A DNA stretch of 41,858 bases, from positions 1 through 41,858 of the IMG/VR virus record IMGVR_UViG_3300012984_000003; one strand, given 5' to 3'. Shown in pieces: positions 29,852-37,571 of the stretch (position 1 is its first letter; each line of letters starts with the position of its first letter). The position numbers were made by a program, and so were the translations under genes. The notes under the pieces are model-generated. The model was not told the origin of the DNA and searched no databases. It saw only the letters and a list, made by a program, of their open reading frames with translations. The stretch is from a virus.

Positions 29852-32165
29852 TTTCTTGTGCGGCCTGCGCAATACGCTGCGCCATGTCGTTGCTGTATGC
29901 CTGCAAATCGCCAGGATCCTGCGGCTGCTGCGGGGCATTTTGCGACGGTGCCGGCGGCTGGCCTTGTGGGCCACCCTGGGCGCTCTGGTCTACCGCTGCG
30001 GCGTTGGCGTTCACGGTGCCGGTGGCCTGTTGGGCCGCGTCTGCCGCGTTCGCCTGCTGCTGGCTGTTGACCATGTTCAGCAGGTCGAGGATCTGCGCGT
30101 GGTTCATGCTGTCCACTTTCGCCAATGTCTCGATCACCTGCGCCTGGGTTAGTTTCCCGTTCTGATAGGCCGAATAGGTATCTAACCAAAGTTTCATACG
30201 CTTGGTTTCCTGATCGATCCGCTTGTTCTCCTCGCCCGCGATCGCCGCCTGGCCTTTCATCTGCTCCGCTTTCGCCAGTTCCATCGCTGGATCCTGCTGC
30301 TGCGCTGCCGCCTGCTCTGCCTGCTCTTTCGCGCGCTCCTCCTCCTGGGTGCGTGGTTTCAATACGCCCATTTGGATCAGCTTGTTGCGGTTCCACTCTT
30401 TCACATCTTCCAGCCCTTCCCCGTCGGTGTTCTCCAGGATCAGGCCCAGAATGATCTGGTAAGTGTCGCTGGCCGGGTCAGTGGTCTGCAACAAGGCCGT
30501 AAGGTTCCTTACAACCTGCTGGCGTCGCGTCTGGGAGGACTCGCCCACGTCGGCCACAACCTCATATTTGCCGCGTTTCAGGTCATTAAGCCCCACCACT
30601 TCGCCGGTGTCCTTGTTCACCACGCTGGCGCTCATAAGGCCCATTGAGTCGTTGCCCTGCTCGTCCACCAGCCTAACAGGCGTTTCCGTGCCGTACACCT
30701 CGCGGGCCATTGAAAGCCAGATCCGCCCAGCGTGGCGCAGGCTTTTGGCTAGGTTGTCCATATACAGCGCGCTGGTGCCGTCGATCCTGCTGAAAATGGC
30801 CTCCACGGTTTCAGTAGCCAGGTTGCTGGGCAAGCTCTCCATATTGCTGGCCCCGGTGATCTGCTGGATAGCCTGCCCGGTGTAGTCCAGCAGGCCAGCC
30901 GCGCCAGCACTTAACGGGGTGGGCTGCGTGTAGCCGCTCACCTGCGCCGGTGCGATCACGTTGCCTTTGGCGTCGCGCATGGACTGCATAGGCAGGTAAG
31001 CCGGGCGGTTTTTGTTGCGGAACTCCCACGCCTGCGCCAGCTTGCCGGGCAAAAACTCCACGTCAATGATCGGGATGTTATCGCCACCGGCCTGCGTGGC
31101 GTTGTCGGCCAGCATACTGATCAGCAGGTTTTCAAGGCGCTGGGCGTCCATTGCCTGGGTAGCGTGGCCGGTAACGCGCTCTTGGCCGTCGATAAACGTG
31201 CGGCGGCAGTAGAACGGCACAACCGGGATCCACTCGCCTGCGATGCGCTCCGGTTCGGTGATCCACTCGCCGCCACTCATGACGCCGCAGTAAACTTTAC
31301 GGCGCTTGATCTTGCGGCTCTTGCCCTTTTCGAAACCGTCACGGGCCAGTTGTTCGGCCACGTCCTCGATCTCGTCCTCGTCGTAGATCTCCTGCTCCTG
31401 CGTCACCGGGTTGGTGTACGCGGTTACGGTCACGTCCTCGATCTTAACCTCGTAATAACGCGCCAGGTAAACGCAATCATCCGTTACCCAATCAAACATT
31501 TTGCCGCTGTCGATCGTCTGGATGCTGGACGGGTTCAGGTTGTTGGGGTATTTGCGTTCGTACTTGTCGCGGGTCATGCTGAAAACTTCGGCGCACCAGT
31601 TGGCGTCTGCGCGATCGTACATCTTCGCATCAGGATCGAAAAACACCGACGTGATCGGGTCATAGATCGGGTGAAAGCGGATCTGTCGGCTCTCGTTCTC
31701 CGGGTCGCACTCGTCGTACAGGTCAGCAGACAAGCGGAACGCCCCGAAACCACCGGCGATCCCGTCGTCGTAGCAGTTATCGATCGCCTCGCCGCCGTTG
31801 GACTCCTGGAAGTCGGCGCGAAACTTGCCGTTTAACTTCTCGGCCAGGCCGTCGCTGGCTGCGGTGTCTTTTGGCCTAAACGTCACGTTTACGCGGTTCA
31901 TGCGGTAATCGGTGATGATTCGATCGATCTCGCGCCCGATCTTGTTCAGTTCAAAGCGCGGGTATTTCTCAAAGCGATCGCTTGAGAAGTCAAAGCCCGC
32001 GTTTGTGCTGCCCTCCCACTGCGCCCCGGGGATTCGCACAAAGCGGATCGTTTCCAGTAGCTTTTTGCGCATAGGCTCGGCGGTGCCGATCGCGTCGCCT
32101 ACATCGCAAACGGCACGCTTGTGCCATTTTTTCAAGTCGTTTTTCTCTTTGCGGCTGCGTGCCAT
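29847..32165 (-). CDS. Portal protein (P22 gp1-like)
   Basis: 772 aa (P22 gp1 is 725). The ATG at 32165 has GAGGGG nine bases upstream; a start five codons earlier is possible but less well placed. Matching features are the early AVCDVGDAIGTAEPMR and PGAQWEG, DRFEKYPRFELNKIGREIDRI, RMNRVNVTFRPKD, and DDGIAGGFGAFRLSADLYDE. The long C-terminal Gln/Ala-rich helix (about 650-770) corresponds to the P22 barrel. Twelve copies form the DNA channel at the capsid vertex and bind terminase, then gp4. P22-type family assignment is secure. Confidence 0.95.
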   Translation of the reverse strand: MARSRKEKNDLKKWHKRAVCDVGDAIGTAEPMRKKLLETIRFVRIPGAQWEGSTNAGFDFSSDRFEKYPRFELNKIGREIDRIITDYRMNRVNVTFRPKDTAASDGLAEKLNGKFRADFQESNGGEAIDNCYDDGIAGGFGAFRLSADLYDECDPENESRQIRFHPIYDPITSVFFDPDAKMYDRADANWCAEVFSMTRDKYERKYPNNLNPSSIQTIDSGKMFDWVTDDCVYLARYYEVKIEDVTVTAYTNPVTQEQEIYDEDEIEDVAEQLARDGFEKGKSRKIKRRKVYCGVMSGGEWITEPERIAGEWIPVVPFYCRRTFIDGQERVTGHATQAMDAQRLENLLISMLADNATQAGGDNIPIIDVEFLPGKLAQAWEFRNKNRPAYLPMQSMRDAKGNVIAPAQVSGYTQPTPLSAGAAGLLDYTGQAIQQITGASNMESLPSNLATETVEAIFSRIDGTSALYMDNLAKSLRHAGRIWLSMAREVYGTETPVRLVDEQGNDSMGLMSASVVNKDTGEVVGLNDLKRGKYEVVADVGESSQTRRQQVVRNLTALLQTTDPASDTYQIILGLILENTDGEGLEDVKEWNRNKLIQMGVLKPRTQEEERAKEQAEQAAAQQQDPAMELAKAEQMKGQAAIAGEENKRIDQETKRMKLWLDTYSAYQNGKLTQAQVIETLAKVDSMNHAQILDLLNMVNSQQQANAADAAQQATGTVNANAAAVDQSAQGGPQGQPPAPSQNAPQQPQDPGDLQAYSNDMAQRIAQAAQES

Positions 32166-32205
32166 AGTGCTGCCCCTCATTGGCTGGTTAACGGGTGCCA
32201 GTGTA

Positions 32206-33870
32206 TCAGTAATTGCTACCCGGTAAAGAATCGCTGTAATCGCGCGGCGTCCAATCAGGCTCTGGCGGCTGCTCCAGCATTAACAGGCAGTCGAACAACC
32301 CCGGGCTGGGGATCTTTAACTTCTGTTTCATCTGTGGCTTGGGCATCACCTGGAACTTACCAGCCTGATTATATACCCGGGGAACGCGGCAGACCTCGGA
32401 ACGCATACGCGTGATCACGTCCTGCGGGATCGCCTCGGTGTCGATGCTCAAAAGCTCGTCCGGGTGGTATGGGTTTTCGCCGCCTGCCTCCACGGCCCTG
32501 CGTGCAAGGAATGTCTTTTCAAGCCTGCGGCGCAGATAGTAGGCATCCTGCGCGCGTCGGTTGAAAAACAGATCCTTGTTGGTTTTCACGTTGTCGCCGG
32601 TGGTTTCCTTCCCCTTGTTTAACCAGTTATCCATTTCTACAGGGTCGTCCGGGTTGGCTACGCCCTCGCCGCCGTTATACGCGGCCACCGTCCTGCCCTT
32701 CATGCCCTCAGTAAGCTGGCGGCGCAGGCCAGCGCCCAGCCCCGACACATCCCACGCGAACAACTCCACGCCGTTGGCGTGAACTTCTGCGATCGCCTTG
32801 TCGCCTGCGTCGTTGGCGTCGCCCTCATACCAGCTTAAGGCGTTGCAGACGATCGGCCCGTGGCGCTCAATGTATGCCTTGTTATCGTTGCCCACGTCTG
32901 CGGGGTCGAGCGCGCCAGAACGTGCGCCGGTGCCCTCAAAGCCAATGACGCGGTGCGCATCGATCGCCGCGTCGAACCATGCCGCCGGGATGATCGCATC
33001 TTCCACGGTGTCGTTGTAAGCGCCCTCCCAAACATGATCATACATGGCCGCAGATAGATAACCCTTATCGAAATTCCTTTCATCCTCCAGCGGCTTGGGA
33101 AAAAACGGGTTATCGGCATGGTTAAGCATTACGATCAGGTGTAAATCATCCTCGTAAATGCCATCGATCATCTTGTTCAGGTAAGGCGTGATAAAGCGCA
33201 CCGAAAAGGGATCCGCGCTGCTGCCCGGGTTGGCCGTGAAGAACATCACGCCCCCATCTTTTCGCATGGTCGGCGTAAGGTTCTTTAAGCTCTTTTCGCT
33301 GATCGTCTGGGCCTCGTCGGTGGCGAACACGTCAAAGCCTGCCCAGCCCTTGATCGATTCAGGGTTACGCGCCAGCCCTTTGAAGCGGGCCAGCCCGCCA
33401 CTATTGTGCCCGATCTCTTTCTTGCCGATACGGAAACCCTTAAGGCCCAGGCGTTCCACCTCGTCGGCAATCAGCGGGTGGGTGGAGTCCTCGATCGAGT
33501 TTTGGAACTCGCGGAAGAAACCGCACTTTGCGGATCGCTCCATTTTGTCGGCGCAAATGTCCACCACCGTGTTGGACTTGCCCGAACCACGGCCACCGAT
33601 CACGATGATGAAACGTTTACGTGACTTGATCACGCGCTCCAGCTTAATGGGGGCCGTGATCGTGTATGGCTCGTCGGTTTCCTCCCAGCCGTCGGGCGTC
33701 AACTTGATGGACTTAACGAACACCGGCAAGGTGCGGTAAATGCCGCTCGGATCTGGCTCGGTGCCCGGCTTAAACAGGCCGAACACCTCAGACGTAAAGC
33801 CCTCACTGGCACCGATCTGCATAAACTCGATATTGTCCAGCCTGCCCCACTTCGCTGCGCTGATCGCCAT
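32206..33870 (-). CDS. terL: Terminase large subunit
   Basis: 554 aa, with GAGGAGTAAGG before the ATG. The ATPase domain has Walker A GGRGSGKS at 92-99, an FREFQNSIEDS adenine-side motif near 119-129, Walker B with FATDEAQT at 182-189, and motif III FTANPGSS near 211-218. The nuclease domain begins with GALDPADVGNDN (319-330), carrying candidate metal-binding Asp322 and Asp325. It pumps DNA into the procapsid and cuts it by a headful mechanism in P22 relatives. It lies between terS and the portal gene as in P22. Confidence 0.96.
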   Translation of the reverse strand: MAISAAKWGRLDNIEFMQIGASEGFTSEVFGLFKPGTEPDPSGIYRTLPVFVKSIKLTPDGWEETDEPYTITAPIKLERVIKSRKRFIIVIGGRGSGKSNTVVDICADKMERSAKCGFFREFQNSIEDSTHPLIADEVERLGLKGFRIGKKEIGHNSGGLARFKGLARNPESIKGWAGFDVFATDEAQTISEKSLKNLTPTMRKDGGVMFFTANPGSSADPFSVRFITPYLNKMIDGIYEDDLHLIVMLNHADNPFFPKPLEDERNFDKGYLSAAMYDHVWEGAYNDTVEDAIIPAAWFDAAIDAHRVIGFEGTGARSGALDPADVGNDNKAYIERHGPIVCNALSWYEGDANDAGDKAIAEVHANGVELFAWDVSGLGAGLRRQLTEGMKGRTVAAYNGGEGVANPDDPVEMDNWLNKGKETTGDNVKTNKDLFFNRRAQDAYYLRRRLEKTFLARRAVEAGGENPYHPDELLSIDTEAIPQDVITRMRSEVCRVPRVYNQAGKFQVMPKPQMKQKLKIPSPGLFDCLLMLEQPPEPDWTPRDYSDSLPGSNY

Positions 33871-33876
33871 GCTGCC

Positions 33877-34365
33877 TTACTCCTCGCTGTTGCCAATCTT
33901 CTGCTGGGCGGCTTCCAGTGCGGCTAATCGCTGCTCGAACTCGGTGATCTCTTTCAGTTTGCCGCCGCTCAGGATCATATCACTAACGATCTTCGCGCTG
34001 TCCGGGCTGATCGAACCGTCGGCAACGGCTGCTAACACCTTATCAAGCCGCTGGTTTGGCGTGTCCTTGTCGTCAAAGTTAAACGTGACGGCAGGGGCCA
34101 CCGAACGATCGCGGGGGAAAAGCGTTGTTAACATGGTGATCAAGATGCCGGTTTCCTTCGGCGCGTTCTGCGCGATCTGCTCCATGAGTAGATCCACCGT
34201 CCACGGCACAAGGATATGCTTTCGCGGGAAGTCGTCAGGGCACGACGGATCGGGCACCTTCACGCGGATCCGCTCCATTGCCTCGATCAGTCTGGTGGCG
34301 TTGTCCTTCGCCTTGCCGCGTGGCTTGCGGTTGGTCGGTTGGTTGTCACTGCTAAACTTGCCCAT
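33877..34365 (-). CDS. terS: Probable terminase small subunit
   Basis: 162 aa, the same length as P22 gp3, though I do not see clear sequence identity. It sits six bases upstream of terL. The basic start (NQPTNRKPRGKAKDNATRLI) suits DNA binding, and the C-terminal helix (LKEITEFEQRLAALEAAQQK) suits oligomerisation. It should recognise the packaging site and regulate TerL. The start ATG at 34365 directly follows the seven-T tract of a terminator-like hairpin. The assignment rests mainly on position and composition. Confidence 0.75.
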   Translation of the reverse strand: MGKFSSDNQPTNRKPRGKAKDNATRLIEAMERIRVKVPDPSCPDDFPRKHILVPWTVDLLMEQIAQNAPKETGILITMLTTLFPRDRSVAPAVTFNFDDKDTPNQRLDKVLAAVADGSISPDSAKIVSDMILSGGKLKEITEFEQRLAALEAAQQKIGNSEE

Positions 34366-34403
34366 AAAAAAATCCCCGTCTGGTTATTCCATCAGGGGAT
34401 TTT
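34366..34403 (-). terminator. Terminator-like hairpin abutting the terS start
   Basis: On the minus strand AAAATCCCC pairs with GGGGATTTT across a 17-base loop. The T run continues to seven and meets the terS ATG. GGGGA in the 3' arm would be the terS ribosome-binding site. The layout equals that at gp10 (24962-24990). Confidence 0.75.
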
Positions 34404-34429
34404 ATGGGGTTGGCAGCAGGCTGGCAAGG

Positions 34430-34579
34430 TTAGCCGGTGATAAGCCCGGCCTTGCGCTGGCGCTCAAAGTCATTGACAAGGATCCGGGCCAGTTTGCGGG
34501 CGGTTGTCCTGTCGTGGCCTTTGTCGCGGAAGTGCTCGCGGGCCTTGTCCAGCATTCTGCGGCGTTCGGTGGTGGTCAT
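34430..34579 (-). CDS. Small basic helical protein, 49 aa
   Basis: It starts at the ATG at 34579, two bases after the stop of the Acb2-like gene, with AGGA upstream. It is rich in Arg and Lys (MTTTERRRMLDKAREHFRDK, then RTTARKLARILVNDFERQRK), with net positive charge and helical pattern, and is likely to bind nucleic acid or protein. Function is not recognised. Confidence 0.65.
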   Translation of the reverse strand: MTTTERRRMLDKAREHFRDKGHDRTTARKLARILVNDFERQRKAGLITG

Positions 34580-34581
34580 GC

Positions 34582-34881
34582 TTAGTTGTCCTCACTCGGG
34601 CGGGTTACGGCACGGCACGCGGCCATGCAAGCGGTTTGCATATCGGTGCGGGCAATGGCAAGCCAGCGGCGATCGGCTTCGGGCAGGTGGGTGGCTACGG
34701 CTTCCAGTTCAGCCAGAAACGCGCGGCTGGCCTGCTTAAGCTGATTCATCGCCAGGATCTCGGCGTTGCTCAGTTCACGATAGCCGATCACGGTCTTGCC
34801 GGTCTGCGGCGCGGCCTGCTGCTGGGCCTCATGCGCCAGCTTTTGGCGCAGTGCTTCGGGTTGGGTCAGTTTATCGGTCAT
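34582..34881 (-). CDS. acb2: Probable Acb2-family anti-CBASS protein
   Basis: 99 aa, with GAGAGGATC before the ATG. After a Gln-rich lead of about 30 residues comes GYRELSNAEILAMNQLKQ (33-50). The segment DRRWLAIARTDMQTACMAAC (70-89) and RAVTRP follow. This is the layout of the small helical Acb2 family (T4 Vs.4 and relatives), which traps cyclic oligonucleotide signals made by CBASS and related defences. Tyr34 and Lys49 have the 15-residue spacing of the ligand-contacting Tyr11 and Lys26 of the Pseudomonas phage protein, and Arg90 falls at the same offset as its Arg67. The family call is by recognition of this pattern; binding is not shown here. Confidence 0.75.
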   Translation of the reverse strand: MTDKLTQPEALRQKLAHEAQQQAAPQTGKTVIGYRELSNAEILAMNQLKQASRAFLAELEAVATHLPEADRRWLAIARTDMQTACMAACRAVTRPSEDN

Positions 34882-34930
34882 GATCCGATCCTCTCAGGTG
34901 TGGCGGGCTTTTACACCCGCCGGTTGTTGG

Positions 34931-36082
34931 TTAGTCTGCTTTCGCCGCGTGCTCTGCGTCAACACCGGGATCGCGCTGAATAATCCGATATTGCGCCACC
35001 TGTGACCAATCGATCACGCTCGCTTCCAGAATGTTGGTGCGGTTGTCGCGGGTCTTGATCTCCACGATCGCGGTGGCTGGCATGTCGCCCGGCTGATAAT
35101 CCCACTCCCACACGATCCAGTTGCCACGCTTCTGCTGTAGGACTGCAAAAGCCTGCGCGGGTTCATCGAACAACGCAGGGTTGGCGCGGATCAATTTCTG
35201 CTCCTCCAGGCTGTTGCGCTCGGCGTAGTTCATCAGCCAGGTGTTGCGCCCGTCGTGGTCGGTGGGTAGCTGCATGATCAGGCCGGTGGCGTGCTTAAGT
35301 CGGTTGTAGCCGCTCTGCGTTTCGTGCGGCGTTTCGTGGCCCAGTATCGGGTAAGCCTGGCAATCGCACGGCTGATCCTCAATCTTGCGCACGCGGGTGG
35401 CCGCTCGTCTTATGTCCTGCTCGATCTCGATCGCCCACGCCTGCCACTCGTCTGGCATACCGCCCAGGCTCCCGGCCATATGGTTGGCGATGCCGATCAA
35501 CTCCTCGGCCTCAACCTCGCCGCTGGTTGGGTCAACCTGCTGCGCGCCAACGTGGCACTGCGCTGGGTCTGTGCATGGCCCGGTGTCGGTGAAGCATGGC
35601 ACGCAGGCATGATCCGGCAGCGGCTTGCTGTCCTGCTCTGCCTCCCACTCGCGTGCGGCTTTGGCGATAGCCTGCAACGTGTCGGTGTCGTGTCGCCACC
35701 ACTTCGCGCAGCCGTCGAAAGGCTCCATTCTGTAACCACGGCTCAACGCGTCCATGATGTCGCTAAACGCATCACAACGGGCCTCTGCGCGTAACACGTC
35801 CTGATAATTCTGATCGTACTCAGCGCGCCAGTGGTCACGCTCGATCGACGTCAATTTAACCTCGTTACCCAGGCCGGTAACGTCGTGTTGAGCAATGCGC
35901 AACTGGTCGGCCAGGCTTCTGGCCTTTTTGTGCCAACTCATGGCGGTTTCTCGCCAGAAGTCGATCCCGTCGTCACGCTCCACAAACATGCGCTTGTCGT
36001 GCTGCGCCTGCGCTGCGTGCTGCTGATCTGCCTGCGCCTGCTGGATCCTGGCGCGTAATTGTTTCTCGCTGATTTGGCTCAT
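34931..36082 (-). CDS. Large hypothetical coiled-coil protein
   Basis: 383 aa, with GGAGCACGACAG before the ATG. The N-terminal 100 residues are Gln/Arg/Ala-rich and helical (LRARIQQAQADQQHAAQAQH, DHWRAEYDQNYQDVLRAEAR), probably a coiled coil. The middle contains several Cys (ACVPCFTDTGPCTDP, QPCDCQAYP) that could bind metal. The C-terminal part is Trp-rich (GNWIVWEWDYQPGDMP). No enzyme family is recognised. It is the largest gene of the pre-packaging block and could be an early host-interacting or recombination-related factor, but nothing specific supports this. Confidence 0.7.
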   Translation of the reverse strand: MSQISEKQLRARIQQAQADQQHAAQAQHDKRMFVERDDGIDFWRETAMSWHKKARSLADQLRIAQHDVTGLGNEVKLTSIERDHWRAEYDQNYQDVLRAEARCDAFSDIMDALSRGYRMEPFDGCAKWWRHDTDTLQAIAKAAREWEAEQDSKPLPDHACVPCFTDTGPCTDPAQCHVGAQQVDPTSGEVEAEELIGIANHMAGSLGGMPDEWQAWAIEIEQDIRRAATRVRKIEDQPCDCQAYPILGHETPHETQSGYNRLKHATGLIMQLPTDHDGRNTWLMNYAERNSLEEQKLIRANPALFDEPAQAFAVLQQKRGNWIVWEWDYQPGDMPATAIVEIKTRDNRTNILEASVIDWSQVAQYRIIQRDPGVDAEHAAKAD

Positions 36083-36126
36083 TCTGTCGTGCTCCGATGA
36101 TTAAAGCCCCTTGCGGGGCTGGGGGA

Positions 36127-36270
36127 TTAATGCCAATCGTCGCGCCACTTGGCTGCGTGTCGGCGGGTGCGCTCGTTGTACTCGGCGCGGGTGGTGTCGT
36201 CGTCGATCCACCAGTCTGGATCTAATCCATTCTCCTGCTCGTCGTCGTGGTCGTGCTGCTGCTTGTCCAT
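36127..36270 (-). CDS. Small acidic His/Asp-rich protein, 47 aa
   Basis: It starts at the ATG at 36270 behind AATGAGGGGCAGCAC, the same 15 bases that precede the portal start. The composition is striking: KQQHDHDDEQE, then DWWIDDD, ending KWRDDWH. It is strongly acidic with many His, resembling small DNA-mimic or metal-binding phage proteins. Function is unknown. A different frame across the same bases is a shadow. Confidence 0.65.
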   Translation of the reverse strand: MDKQQHDHDDEQENGLDPDWWIDDDTTRAEYNERTRRHAAKWRDDWH

Positions 36271-36330
36271 CGTGCTGCCCCTCATTGGTTAACTTGAGCG
36301 TTAACAATAGCACTGGTTAACGATGGTTGC
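36256..36330. other. Short control region with three GTTAAC sites
   Basis: The 63-base gap upstream of the acidic gene contains GTTAAC three times within about 30 bases (36297-36326), without the TTGCGCA half of the 17-bp motif. It may be a degenerate regulatory site. Confidence 0.3.
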
Positions 36331-36333
36331 AAG

Positions 36334-36618
36334 TCAAAACTCTGGCGGCTCGGCAAGGATGGACACGATCACGTTGCCCGCTTTGGTCACGCCTGCGATC
36401 TCGAAATACTTCGCCCAGCCCTGGATCGCGTGCTGCACCTTCTGCATCAGTTCGCTGGGTGCCTCCAGTGCGCCTTTGCCGTTGTTGTACCGCTTGCGCT
36501 TCACGATCAGGGTGTGCGCCCCGGGTTCGCGTGCTGCGGCGATAAGCTGGGCGCGCAATGCGCCTTTGGTGTCTCGATCGGTACGCTTAACCATGTTGTG
36601 CCCCTGGTAGGTGGTCAT
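36334..36618 (-). CDS. Hypothetical basic 94-aa protein
   Basis: It has GGGGCAAACT before the ATG at 36618, and its start overlaps the stop of the membrane gene upstream. Basic N-terminal half (KRTDRDTKGALRAQLIAAAR, LIVKRKRYNNGKG) and a mixed C-terminal half (AIQGWAKYFEIAGVTKAGNV). A nucleic-acid-binding role is possible. No family is recognised. Confidence 0.65.
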   Translation of the reverse strand: MTTYQGHNMVKRTDRDTKGALRAQLIAAAREPGAHTLIVKRKRYNNGKGALEAPSELMQKVQHAIQGWAKYFEIAGVTKAGNVIVSILAEPPEF

Positions 36619-36860
36619 AGTTTGCCCCTTGCTTTCTGGATCTCGTCATACACGCCCCACGGCCACAACGCTGCCATGATCGCCAGGCTGCAAAGGATGC
36701 CCCCGACGATGATCAGCGCCAGCAGTGGCAGAAGCACGGGCGGGGTGGGTGGTGTCTCCTCGCGCACCAGTTCCATGATCTGGCCCGCAAAGCCCCGGAT
36801 TAACAGCGCGGCCACCAGGGCCACGCCGATCAGGTAGTAATACGCCAGGATCTCGATCAT
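36615..36860 (-). CDS. Two-segment membrane protein, 81 aa
   Basis: Hydrophobic segments at about 4-24 (ILAYYYLIGVALVAALLIRG) and about 43-68 (LLPLLALIIVGGILCSLAIM) are joined by an acidic/Pro loop (ELVREETPPTPPV). It overlaps both neighbours by one to four bases. The size and topology are holin-like, but a clear holin already lies beside the endolysin, so I leave the function open. Confidence 0.65.
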   Translation of the reverse strand: MIEILAYYYLIGVALVAALLIRGFAGQIMELVREETPPTPPVLLPLLALIIVGGILCSLAIMAALWPWGVYDEIQKARGKL

Positions 36861-37177
36861 CAGTAGATCCCGTTAGTCAGCAGGAACAAGCGCCCGTTTT
36901 CCATCAGCTTGATCATGTTGCTGGTGCCGTGGCCCTGCGGCACCGGGTAAAGCTGCCCATCAGTGCCGCGCAGGTAAAGCCGGTTGCGGTCACGCCAGCC
37001 GCGCAGGGTGTGCCCGCGTCGGCCATATCGATCGCGCTTGATGTTGGTCAGCCTGCAAAATATTTGCCGCTCGTTGATCGGCTGGCTGTATTGGTGAACC
37101 ATGCGGCCAAAGGCGCGGCTTAACGCCTCCTGCTCGGTGGTCTTGCGTAGCTGCTCAATTGCTCCCCCTGCGATCAT
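36860..37177 (-). CDS. Hypothetical basic 105-aa protein
   Basis: It starts at 37177, overlapping the previous stop by four bases, with a GGGGGGAAA site. It is Arg-rich (NIKRDRYGRRGHTLRGWRDR) with a repeated strand pattern (NRLYLRGTDGQLYPVPQ), suggesting a small beta domain that may bind nucleic acid. No family is recognised. Confidence 0.6.
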   Translation of the reverse strand: MIAGGAIEQLRKTTEQEALSRAFGRMVHQYSQPINERQIFCRLTNIKRDRYGRRGHTLRGWRDRNRLYLRGTDGQLYPVPQGHGTSNMIKLMENGRLFLLTNGIY

Positions 37178-37431
37178 TCTGATTTCCCCCCAGTGTGGTG
37201 GCTCTCGGCTACCTTCTCAGCGGCTTTGACGGCGGCGCGCATCGGTTCGATCACGCGCTTTTCGTATGCGCTGAAAATAGCCAGCACAACGCCGCCAGCG
37301 ACGGCACCGGCCACCAGGCCAGCGCTGTAAACCATTTCGGTGATCATGCTGTAGCGCCAGACGTTGGCCCCCAGCAGGACGCACAAAAGTGCGCCCAGGA
37401 TCGCCGCGATAACGTAAGCGGCCATATTCAT
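37174..37431 (-). CDS. Two-segment membrane protein, 85 aa
   Basis: Segments at about 4-25 (AYVIAAILGALLCVLLGANV) and about 34-54 (VYSAGLVAGAVAGGVVLAIF), then a basic/Ala helix (KRVIEPMRAAVKAAEKVAES). It overlaps both neighbours. It is likely an inner-membrane protein with the charged tail in the cytoplasm. Function is unknown. Confidence 0.65.
   Translation of the reverse strand: MNMAAYVIAAILGALLCVLLGANVWRYSMITEMVYSAGLVAGAVAGGVVLAIFSAYEKRVIEPMRAAVKAAEKVAESHHTGGKSE
37190..37201. repeat. CCCAGTGTGGTGG element, partial copy 3
   Basis: CCCAGTGTGGTGG within 37188-37201 repeats the core of the elements at 23496 and 28217. As at 23496 it lies just upstream of a ribosome-binding site read on the minus strand. 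Confidence 0.4.
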
Positions 37432-37541
37432 GATTTACGGCCCCGCGCTTTCTTGTTCAGGTCGGTGATCATCTGCCAGCCGCAGGCGATGCAAACGCCG
37501 GTCAGCACGCCGAAAATAAACATTAAGATTAAACCCGCCAT
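37428..37541 (-). CDS. Single-segment membrane microprotein, 37 aa
   Basis: ATG at 37541 with AGAGGAG nine bases upstream; the TGA stop overlaps the next ATG. Residues 2-20 (AGLILMLIFGVLTGVCIAC) form one membrane segment with a basic tail (NKKARGRKS). It is the first gene after a well-formed promoter at 37572-37600 and so begins the long minus-strand unit running to the packaging genes. Confidence 0.7.
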   Translation of the reverse strand: MAGLILMFIFGVLTGVCIACGWQMITDLNKKARGRKS

Positions 37542-37571
37542 TGTGTTAACTCCTCTGTTAAGTGAACCATG

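Noticed and set aside
31164-31835. 223-codon open frame on the plus strand
   Set aside because: Antisense to the portal gene, whose protein similarity is clear; no independent start signal.
33740-34585. 281-codon open frame on the plus strand
   Set aside because: Antisense to terL, terS and a small gene; sequence is low-complexity Ser/Leu-rich and lacks a start site.
36101-36313. 70-codon minus-strand frame overlapping the acidic gene
   Set aside because: The frame giving the 47-aa acidic protein has the better ribosome-binding site; this one is Arg/His-rich and starts in the control region.
36615-36860. Second holin or antiholin
   Set aside because: It has two membrane segments but lies far from the endolysin, and nothing else supports a lysis role.
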